DNA of 40,187 nucleotides from CAZCVI01 sp964502145 (GTDB taxonomy: Bacteria; Acidobacteriota; Aminicenantia; UBA2199): NCBI GenBank assembly GCA_964502145.1, contig CAZCVI010000068.1, positions 1 to 40,187 of the forward strand, read 5' to 3'. The notes under the pieces are model-generated. The model ran no database searches. It had not been told where the DNA came from and saw only the letters and a list, made by a program, of their open reading frames with translations. Shown piece by piece: positions 1 to 6,978 of the stretch. Position 1 is the stretch's first letter, and each line of letters starts with the position of its first letter. Made by a program: the position numbers and the translations under genes.

Positions 1-92
1 ACAAAATTGTCCGCCATCGGTCATCCACGACAAAAAATCACTCATCATTGTCCCTTGTCGGACAAAATTGTCCGCCATCGGTCATCCACGAC
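1..92. repeat. Direct repeat, 31 bp, period 61 bp, probably continuing upstream
   Basis: The 31-bp word at 1-31 recurs exactly at 62-92, giving a 61-bp period, and the window opens inside a unit. Between the copies a small palindrome (CGGACAA-AA-TTGTCCG form) spans the unit junction. Related words built on GGTCATC continue to about 260. No coding function is visible. Confidence 0.85.
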
Positions 93-142
93 TGAAAATC
101 GGTCAAAATGATACGAATTTGCACTGAATTCTATCTAAATCA

Positions 143-175
143 GTCAACGATGTCCCTCCGAGGGTCATCGTTGAC
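143..175. repeat. Near-perfect hairpin with 15-bp arms
   Basis: GTCAACGATGTCCCT at 143-157 and AGGGTCATCGTTGAC at 161-175 are inverted copies with one T-T mismatch and a 3-nt CCG loop. Related words (GTCATCGTTTACCC near 205, GTCATCACTGACCC near 247) follow, so the hairpin arm belongs to a small local family. There is no T-tract directly after it, so it is not an obvious terminator. Confidence 0.75.
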
Positions 176-259
176 CCTTTGAGGAAAAATTTACATGAAA
201 ATCGGTCATCGTTTACCCTATTTGCACTTTTTTGACTCTAATTCAGTCATCACTGACCC

Positions 260-927
260 TAATTCACTTGCGAATCAGGCTGGAGGGCAAAATTTCCGAA
301 AAATCGGGAAAATTATTTACAAATAAGCACAATACTCACTGGTTTTGGTGTAAGGTTTTCCGTAACTGCCGAGATTTGGCTTTTCGCTCACGATCATATT
401 CCCTTTTTTGCTTGAGTTCATGGCGAAGATCGAATAATAGCTTTCCTGGTGTAAAACCCCGTATCTTCCGAAATAAACGTAAGTGCTTAGGGAAGATTGT
501 CTGGAAATAAACGAACGGGGGGAACTCACCGCTACAAAATTTATTGTGTTCGATTCTAACTGGACCGACGGCTGGGATGGTTGGACATAATCTGGGGCGT
601 TTCAGCATTATCTGATAAAAACTTCCAAGAAAATTGCCAGAAATGGTATCCAAGTTCTTGTTTTCGCCGCTTATTAATGCGCCAGGGATGGCGCGTCTAC
701 GTAGACGCGACATCCTTGTCGCATTCTTTTATTCTACTGTTTCCAACAACTCCCAATTGTACGAATTTCTGTGCTGTAATAATTCCACGGCGCTAAGCGA
801 CTTGTTCGCTGCGCGAAGCGCTGTTGGCGGGGTCGCTTCCTAGTTTCCTAACTTACCTATAGTCCAGAATTGGAAGGGACATCCGAAAAGATAGCTGTCA
901 AGATAGACAGTACGGTTCAAAAAAAAA
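260..927. other. Gene-poor repeat-bearing DNA
   Basis: I see no credible gene here. A minus-strand open frame at 336-713 includes a lysine/arginine-rich stretch but its start lies in a REP-like palindrome, it lacks a ribosome-binding site, and I recognise no family. The stretch could hold remains of a mobile element, but nothing proves it. The only clear structure is the palindromic element at 671-725. Confidence 0.5.
671..725. repeat. REP-like palindromic pair, GTAGACGCG family
   Basis: Two copies of one unit stand head to head. The centre, CGCGTCTACGTAGACGCG (692-709), is a perfect 18-bp palindrome. Each flank forms its own hairpin: GCGCCATCCCTGGCGC on the left and GCGACATCCTTGTCGC on the right. 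The same family occurs at 1224-1291 and 39759-39820, with paired changes that keep the stem. Confidence 0.75.
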
Positions 928-959
928 TTGTTCTACTTAGGCTCGATTTATGATATGAT
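928..959 (+). promoter_or_regulatory. Weak candidate promoter of the ferredoxin gene
   Basis: TTGTTC at 928-933 could be a -35 box, followed by TATGAT at 949-954 (15-bp spacer) or 954-959 (20-bp spacer). Neither spacing is ideal. The ferredoxin ribosome-binding site GGAGG (990-994) lies downstream, so a transcript start near 961-966 would fit. Confidence 0.3.
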
Positions 960-1002
960 AAATGGTCAGCTATGGTTTAAATAAATTCTGGAGGAATAAA
1001 AA

Positions 1003-1170
1003 ATGGCTTATGAAATTACCGACGCGTGTATTTCCTGTGGTGCGTGTGAAGGCGTATGCCCTGTAAACGCCATTAGCCAAGGCGAAACTATTTTTGTTAT
1101 TGATGGGTCAAAATGTACTGATTGCGGCGATTGCGCCAGTGTCTGCCCGGTCTCAGCCATCCAGGCTTAA
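1003..1170 (+). CDS. 2[4Fe-4S] ferredoxin
   Basis: A 55-residue clostridial-type ferredoxin, a soluble low-potential electron carrier. Both cluster motifs are complete: Cys9-x2-Cys12-x2-Cys15-x3-Cys19-Pro and Cys38-x2-Cys41-x2-Cys44-x3-Cys48-Pro, so it should bind two [4Fe-4S] clusters. The start ATG has GGAGG at 990-994, 8 nt upstream. Length and the internal two-fold repeat match the bacterial dicluster family. It stands alone, convergent with the NRPS operon, and the two transcripts meet at the hairpin at 1224-1291. Because the neighbouring NRPS contains a radical-SAM domain that needs a one-electron donor, this ferredoxin is a possible partner, but it could equally serve general anaerobic metabolism such as hydrogenase or oxidoreductases. 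Confidence 0.95.
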   Translation: MAYEITDACISCGACEGVCPVNAISQGETIFVIDGSKCTDCGDCASVCPVSAIQA

Positions 1171-1223
1171 CCACCAAGACCATTGGGAAATACCAGCCAA
1201 AATACCAGCCTGTCCCCTAAAAT

Positions 1224-1291
1224 GTAGACGCGGCATCGTGCCGCATTACTAGGCGGAGTACTAATATAATGCGGCACGATGCCGCGTCTAC
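1224..1291. terminator. Bidirectional terminator-like hairpin built from two REP-like units
   Basis: Perfect 25-bp inverted arms lie at 1224-1248 and 1267-1291 with an 18-nt loop. On the plus strand the hairpin is followed by TTTTT (1292-1296), and on the minus strand by ATTTT. It sits between the convergent ferredoxin and NRPS genes, so it probably ends both transcripts. The arms belong to the GTAGACGCG palindrome family seen at 671-725 and 39792-39820. The T-tract overlaps the stop region of the NRPS gene. Confidence 0.75.
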
Positions 1292-1294
1292 TTT

Positions 1295-4200
1295 TTAAAA
1301 CCCAAAAGTAATCTCCGGTTTCTCCGCGACAATCGCCTTGAGATTCCCGGTGATGGTAATCTTATCCAGGGGCAGGGTGCTATCATTTGTGACTTGTTCC
1401 AGTATCTCCAGATAATGATTGAGAAAGGCTTCTATGCTGGCGGGTCTGAATAGTTCGGTGGAGAATTCTATGGATAACATAATCCCTTTCTCACCCTGGG
1501 AAGCCGCCATCAACATGTCAAAACGGGAAACAGGATTTGTGTTTTGGTAGGGGGTGATCTGCAAGGAGGATTGATTGATTTTGCGGGTGTCCAAGGCATT
1601 ATATAAGAAGCCTACATCAAAGATGGGGTTCCGACCCGCTGTGCCTTGCAAGCCGAGTTTGTTCACGAGATCGTCAAAAGGATACTCCTGGTTCTCGTGA
1701 GCTGCCAAAGCACCGTTCTTCACCTCTTCTAAAAATTCGCTAAAGGTTTTGTCTGGCAACGGACGGGTACGAATGGCTACCATATTCACAAACACACCGA
1801 CAATAGGCTGCAAATCAATATGCGGCCTCCCACTCACAGGAGAACCTACTATAATATCCGACTGCCCACTGTACTTGTGCAACAAGATAATATAAATAGC
1901 CAATAAAAACTGGTACAAAGTGGTCTCTTTTTGCCGGGCCAGTTGGTGTACGCGCTCACCCAATTGGGGGAACACGAAAACAACCCGGCTGTCCCCGGCT
2001 GAACCTTTACGCTCTGGACGGGGGAAATCGGTGGGCATGTTCAGTTGGGGCAAAGTACCGGCAAAACGTTCGAGCCAGAATTTTTCCTGCCGGGCCATCG
2101 CGCCGGTTTCCAAGAGAGTGTTCTGCCAATAGGAATAATCGCGGTACTGCAATCGCAAGGGAGGTAAACTCTGGTTATCATACAAAGCGGCAAACTCGGC
2201 GATAATGATCTCCAAGGTCACGGCATCGCTGATAATATGATGGATATCCATCATTAGCAGGTATTGATTGGCATCTATGTGGCTCACAGCCACCCGCAAC
2301 AACGGGGCGTGAGCCAGATCAAAAGGTTGAATAAAAGCGGTGATGCTGGCTGAATCGGATTGAATCTCCTGGATTTGAAAGTCCACTGCTTCCAAAATCT
2401 GTTGCACGGTGCGTTTCTCGTGGGTGATAAACCGGGTGCGCACACTTTCATGACGCGCAATGAGTTGCTGGAACACAGCCAATAACCTGGGCTTATCCAA
2501 TACGCCGCTGACGGTCACAGCCATGGGCATATTGTAAGTAGTGATCTGCTTGTCCATTTGCTGCAATATATACAATCGCTTCTGAGCAGACGAAAGAGGA
2601 TAATACTCCATCTGCGGCGCGGGTGAAATAGCCTGGAAGGAATCAACTGCCTGCACTGCGGTATCTAAAAAACGGGACAATAAACGAATGGTGGGATACT
2701 TGAATACATCAACTAACATCAACTTGACATTAAATTCCCGGTGCAATCTGGAAATCAAAACAGTTCCCTTTAAAGAATGACCCCCCATCTCAAAGAAATT
2801 ATCATCAATACCGACAGAACCTTCCAACACCTCGGCCCAAATCCGCGCTACCCGCTTCTGGGTTTCATCCATAGGAGGTTCACCAGCAACGCCGCTGGCG
2901 GAAATCCTGGGTTCTGGCAAGGCTTTACGATCAATTTTCCCGCTGCTGTTCAACGGCAGTTTTTCCATGGGGATAAAAAAGGAAGGCACCATATAATCGG
3001 GCAAATCAAGCGCCAAACTCTCCCGCACACCACTGACCTCAAACTCCACGGCCATGGTGACGGGCACGATATAAGCACATAAATACACATCACCGCTGGC
3101 AGTGCGCCGATCCACGATAACGGCATCCTTGACAGAATCGAGTTGCAATAACCGCCCACGTATCTCCTCCAATTCAATCCGAAAACCACGAACCTGCACC
3201 TGCTGATCCTTTCGTCCTAAAAACTGGATGTTCCCATCAGGGAGCCAACATGCAAGATCACCGGTTCTGTATACCCTATTGCCTCCGGTGGCCAAAAAGG
3301 GGACTGCGTCCCCCAAGCCTTTCGTGAAAGGGTTTCTGGACTTCCCAAAGCGTTCTATATTAAGGAATTTTTCAGAGGTCAATTCTGCTTGATTATGATA
3401 ACCTAAACCAACGGCAGCACCGGCAATGTAAAGTTCACCGGCTAATCGGCAAGGCTGGGGATTGAGATAATTATCCAATATGAAAATGGTGGTGTTGGCA
3501 ATGGGTTTACCAATGGGAGGAAGATCGGGATAACTATTACCGGGACCCATGGTGAAAGTAGTTACGACATGGGTCTCAGCAGGTCCATAATGATTGTGCA
3601 AATAAACTTGATGCTCCTGAAAATACCGCCGCATAGACGGGGTTACTAACAACTGCTCCCCAGCAGTGACAATGTGCCGCACACACGTTGGAAACTGCTG
3701 AACATATTCGGGCTGATCAAAAATAAATTTGAGAAACGCGGGCGGGAAAAAGAGGGTCTCTATGCGATGATACGCGATAAACTCCAAAAGCAAAGGAATA
3801 TTCGACCGCACTTCAGGAGTTAAGAAATGAATGGTGCCACCAGCGGTCAACGTGGTGAAAATCTCCTGAAACGAAACATCAAACGCAATGGACGCAAACT
3901 GCAACACACGTTCAAAATTGATATTAGTCTGACTATGTTGGAAAAACAATAAATTCACCAGATTACAATGCGCCATTTTTACAAGCTTGGGCTTACCTGT
4001 AGAACCAGAGGTAGAAATCAAGTAAAGTAAATCTGTAGCACAATTTATCTTCTCAAGATCAGTGGTAGGATAACCTGCCACTTCCTCCCTCATAATATCC
4101 AACAGCAAAATTTTCCGTTGCGTGGCCAACAGATGGTCCCGCTCAACCTCAGAGACCAACACAATGCCCGCCATTTGTTTTAACTCCTCTTCATCCGGTA

Positions 4201-6943
4201 ATTTGTTTCCATTGGCAATCATCCGTTCCACCAATTCGAGAAAGGTGTGTTCGCCCTCGCCTAACACGGCCAACCGGACATGGGGGTCCTGAAGCAAAAT
4301 GGGATAATCACTGGTGGCATACGGCCCCCCGGAAATAATGGGAGCTTCAATCCCCCATTCTTTGATCACGGTCACGGTACGGTGAAAAAATTCCCGGTAA
4401 TACGAAAGGGAACGAATGCCAATCAGATGAGGTTTAAAGTCCAATATCAAGCGTTTTAATGCATCATAATCATCAAAATCTATGCGGGATTTATAAATCT
4501 TACCAGCTACACTGGCGCCTAATTTCTGGTTAAGAAAAGTTAACAGGTACATCAACCCCAAAGGCGCTTCAGTGACATTGTAAAGCATGGTGCCAGTCTC
4601 GGTGCTGAAAAAATGCGAGAGATCAAGCAACAATACGCGGCAAGCATCGGGCGCGGCCTCTTTTAGAGGAAAATAAGCGCGCATCTGCTGGGAAAAATCC
4701 AATGGTGCAACAACCTGGTTTTCCTGGTGAAATTGGCTGACTCCTAATTCTTCGGGCAAGATACCCGCCGCATCCAGAATATCTGAAAACTGCCGGATAG
4801 GCATGGGTAAATAGGTATCGTATTTCTTGACCAGCTCATCCTGGGTCATAATCTTCATCTGCTGGGGCAATACGGCCAACATCCGCTCTTTCAAGAGGAA
4901 ATATTCTTGCAACAGTTGGGCTTGCACACGACGGGTAAATTGTTTGGGCCAAGGCAAGGTGCCGGGTAGTTCATGATAGGCAAAATTGGTGGAGTTCTCT
5001 ATGGCTTGCGGCGATACACCGTGCTCTATAGCGAGCCGATACATGTCGGTGTTGGGAAATATCTTCAAGATATTCAAATTGGGAAAATGAATCCAATGAA
5101 TACTCTTGAGAAACTCAAAGGTCATCATCGCCTCTGCCTCGGTTTCAGTGGGGAAGCCATGCATCATCTCCATTTCCAAAATAATCTGGGGATAGGTATG
5201 GGCAATATAAAGAAGATTCTCCCGGAATTTTTCCAGGTTCAGATTCTTTTTCATCAATTTCTGAATACGGGGACAGGCGCTTTCCAGAGCCACGTCAATA
5301 TTCACGGTTCCTGCGGCAGCCATGAGATCAATAAACTCCTTGTCCAACACATCGGCCCGTAAACCATTGGGGTAATAGAGTCGGACATTCAAGTTGTCGC
5401 GGATAATGGTTTCCAATAATTTGCCGGAATTCACTTTATCGAGATTAAAAATATCATCGATAAACACGAAGTCGCGAATACCGGCTTCATAGCCCTGGCG
5501 AATCTCTTGATAAATATTTCCAGCACTACGCACGACGTGTTTTTTGGGCCATATTTTATGGCAATAGAGACAATTATACGGGCAGCCCCGCGAGGTTTGC
5601 AGGGCCATGGTGCGCTTGACAGGGGCAATGCCAATACACTGATGGTACGTGCTGTAATCGACCAGGGTGCGGTCGGGAAGAGGCAAACTATCAAAATCGC
5701 AAATCTGCGCCCGGCTGGGAGTGAGAATCAAATGGGGTTCGGCAACGTGGCTGGTGCTCTGACGATTTTGCAAACGGCTAAAAGAAAGAGGATGAATCAC
5801 ACCACTGGCAGTGATCAACATGCAGGTGTCACTCTCTTCGAGAATAGTACGGATCCGGTTCTCTGGGTAATCGGGATCAATGGGTAAATAAGCGCCGCCA
5901 GCTTTTATAATCGCCAGAAGGGTGACAGCGAGGTCCAACGACCGTTCCATGAGCACGGCAATCACGCTGTTGGGCACGACGCCTTTGTGCCGCAACAAAT
6001 GAGCCAATTGATTGGCTTGCTGGTTTAATTGCTGGTAGGTCAATTGACCACTACCGCAGATCACGGCAATCTGTTGCGGGTGCTTGACTACCTGCACTTC
6101 AACTAGCTCGGCAATAGTTGCTGGTGACGGATACGCCATTTCCGGGCCGTTCATGTCCAACCAGAGCTTTTGATGTTCGGTAGGGGATAAAATATCTATA
6201 TCTAGGAGTGGTTTGTCCAGTTCGGCCAGACTTTTTTGCATGAACTCCAACCAATGGCCGCTGATTTGCTGGATATAGGTGTGGCTGTAGCGCCGGGAAT
6301 CATACAAGACACGCCCCAACAACAACGGGTCGATGAGCTTGAAGGAAAATATAATAGGGGGGGTAACTGCATCCAGATGCAGCGGGTTCTGGATATTTTC
6401 CAGAGCAAGAGCCACAGCAAAGAGGGGGAAATCTGCCCCGCTACAGTCAAGGTTCAATTGTCGGGCCAATATTTCGATTGGGTAGGACTGATTCTGGGCG
6501 GCAGCCATCACGGTGTCTTTTACCTGCAACACTAATTCTTTAAATGTGGTGGTGGTCGTGATTTGACCACGCAGGGGGACAACGGTATTGAGCATGGCCC
6601 CGGTAGTTTCGCGGGTTGTTCCGAAGATGGGGGTTCCCATAATAATATCAGTGTGGCCACTATAACGGGCCAACAAACCAATCAACCCGGTCACCAATAC
6701 CATGTGCAAGCGGGTCTCGGAATTAGCAGACAGCTTGAGAATCTGCGCGGTCAGGGATGGGGCGGGGGTGAACTCCAGTTCCGCCAGTGATAAATCAGAC
6801 GGGGCTGTGGCAGGTTCGGAATCATAGGGAAACATGCTGCGGGGCAAGTTCCCGGCTAATTTTTGCAACCAGTACTCCCGTTCCTTGGGCTTCTGATTGG
6901 CGGCAATGGTTAACTGATCTAAATTCTGTGTTCGTCTGTTCAT
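1295..6943 (-). CDS. NRPS module with radical-SAM/B12 insertion in the A domain
   Basis: An 1882-residue synthetase. Order: C-terminal lobe of a condensation domain without HHxxxDG (about 20-265); first part of an adenylation domain with A1/A2 motifs (275-380); insertion (about 385-940) with radical-SAM Cys454-x3-Cys458-x2-Cys461 and a B12-binding-like fold (about 765-930); rest of the A domain from A3 STSGSTGKPK (977-986) through A5 NHYGPAE, A7 YRTGDL and A10 SGKIDRK; PCP with Ser1390; full C domain (about 1447-1860) with HHIISDA at 1568-1574, where the usual final Gly is Ala. The protein ends ...TFGF with no thioesterase. The hand-read specificity code is DVQFVAHVVK, not assigned. The ATG has GGAG 5 nt upstream; the gene lies 35 nt after the 4781-aa NRPS gene, so they form one operon. 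The A domain keeps all core motifs, so the insertion is probably tolerated and functional, not a disruption. Confidence 0.92.
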   Translation of the reverse strand: MNRRTQNLDQLTIAANQKPKEREYWLQKLAGNLPRSMFPYDSEPATAPSDLSLAELEFTPAPSLTAQILKLSANSETRLHMVLVTGLIGLLARYSGHTDIIMGTPIFGTTRETTGAMLNTVVPLRGQITTTTTFKELVLQVKDTVMAAAQNQSYPIEILARQLNLDCSGADFPLFAVALALENIQNPLHLDAVTPPIIFSFKLIDPLLLGRVLYDSRRYSHTYIQQISGHWLEFMQKSLAELDKPLLDIDILSPTEHQKLWLDMNGPEMAYPSPATIAELVEVQVVKHPQQIAVICGSGQLTYQQLNQQANQLAHLLRHKGVVPNSVIAVLMERSLDLAVTLLAIIKAGGAYLPIDPDYPENRIRTILEESDTCMLITASGVIHPLSFSRLQNRQSTSHVAEPHLILTPSRAQICDFDSLPLPDRTLVDYSTYHQCIGIAPVKRTMALQTSRGCPYNCLYCHKIWPKKHVVRSAGNIYQEIRQGYEAGIRDFVFIDDIFNLDKVNSGKLLETIIRDNLNVRLYYPNGLRADVLDKEFIDLMAAAGTVNIDVALESACPRIQKLMKKNLNLEKFRENLLYIAHTYPQIILEMEMMHGFPTETEAEAMMTFEFLKSIHWIHFPNLNILKIFPNTDMYRLAIEHGVSPQAIENSTNFAYHELPGTLPWPKQFTRRVQAQLLQEYFLLKERMLAVLPQQMKIMTQDELVKKYDTYLPMPIRQFSDILDAAGILPEELGVSQFHQENQVVAPLDFSQQMRAYFPLKEAAPDACRVLLLDLSHFFSTETGTMLYNVTEAPLGLMYLLTFLNQKLGASVAGKIYKSRIDFDDYDALKRLILDFKPHLIGIRSLSYYREFFHRTVTVIKEWGIEAPIISGGPYATSDYPILLQDPHVRLAVLGEGEHTFLELVERMIANGNKLPDEEELKQMAGIVLVSEVERDHLLATQRKILLLDIMREEVAGYPTTDLEKINCATDLLYLISTSGSTGKPKLVKMAHCNLVNLLFFQHSQTNINFERVLQFASIAFDVSFQEIFTTLTAGGTIHFLTPEVRSNIPLLLEFIAYHRIETLFFPPAFLKFIFDQPEYVQQFPTCVRHIVTAGEQLLVTPSMRRYFQEHQVYLHNHYGPAETHVVTTFTMGPGNSYPDLPPIGKPIANTTIFILDNYLNPQPCRLAGELYIAGAAVGLGYHNQAELTSEKFLNIERFGKSRNPFTKGLGDAVPFLATGGNRVYRTGDLACWLPDGNIQFLGRKDQQVQVRGFRIELEEIRGRLLQLDSVKDAVIVDRRTASGDVYLCAYIVPVTMAVEFEVSGVRESLALDLPDYMVPSFFIPMEKLPLNSSGKIDRKALPEPRISASGVAGEPPMDETQKRVARIWAEVLEGSVGIDDNFFEMGGHSLKGTVLISRLHREFNVKLMLVDVFKYPTIRLLSRFLDTAVQAVDSFQAISPAPQMEYYPLSSAQKRLYILQQMDKQITTYNMPMAVTVSGVLDKPRLLAVFQQLIARHESVRTRFITHEKRTVQQILEAVDFQIQEIQSDSASITAFIQPFDLAHAPLLRVAVSHIDANQYLLMMDIHHIISDAVTLEIIIAEFAALYDNQSLPPLRLQYRDYSYWQNTLLETGAMARQEKFWLERFAGTLPQLNMPTDFPRPERKGSAGDSRVVFVFPQLGERVHQLARQKETTLYQFLLAIYIILLHKYSGQSDIIVGSPVSGRPHIDLQPIVGVFVNMVAIRTRPLPDKTFSEFLEEVKNGALAAHENQEYPFDDLVNKLGLQGTAGRNPIFDVGFLYNALDTRKINQSSLQITPYQNTNPVSRFDMLMAASQGEKGIMLSIEFSTELFRPASIEAFLNHYLEILEQVTNDSTLPLDKITITGNLKAIVAEKPEITFGF
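3299..3331. repeat. Two small palindromes inside the A6-A7 loop of the last A domain
   Basis: GGGGAC-TGC-GTCCCC (3299-3313) and CCTTTC-GT-GAAAGG (3318-3331) stand side by side within NRPS coding sequence. They encode extra residues (around 1201-1221) between core motifs A6 and A7, where A domains normally have a short variable loop. This looks like intergenic-type repeat DNA accommodated in frame. Confidence 0.6.
4124..5791 (-). other. Radical-SAM plus B12-binding insertion (domain region inside the NRPS)
   Basis: This in-frame segment (residues about 385-940) lies between A2 and A3 of the A domain. It starts with a linker resembling the one before the SAM domain in B12-dependent radical-SAM proteins (DFDSLPLPDRTLVDY, 416-430), then SRGCPYNCLYC (451-461), a FVFIDDIFNLD strand (492-502) typical of that class, and a helical tail to about 760. 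A Rossmann-like region follows (768-905) with APLGLMYL, PHLIGIRSL, SGGPYAT and GEGEHTFLEL, which are hallmarks of the B12-binding domain of BchE-like enzymes. The DxHxxG cobalamin loop is absent, as is common in that class. The order is SAM then B12, the reverse of the usual one. Confidence 0.85.
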
Positions 6944-6978
6944 CTTAACTCCATTATTAACTCCAATGTCATAATTAT

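Noticed and set aside
336..713. 125-residue minus-strand open frame at the left end
   Set aside because: Its start lies in a REP-like palindrome, no ribosome-binding site is present, and I recognise no family; a transposase remnant is possible but cannot be shown.
1295..6943. NRPS gene broken by a mobile insertion
   Set aside because: The inserted segment is in frame, carries coherent radical-SAM and B12 motifs, and all A-domain core motifs continue after it, so a fusion architecture fits better than disruption.
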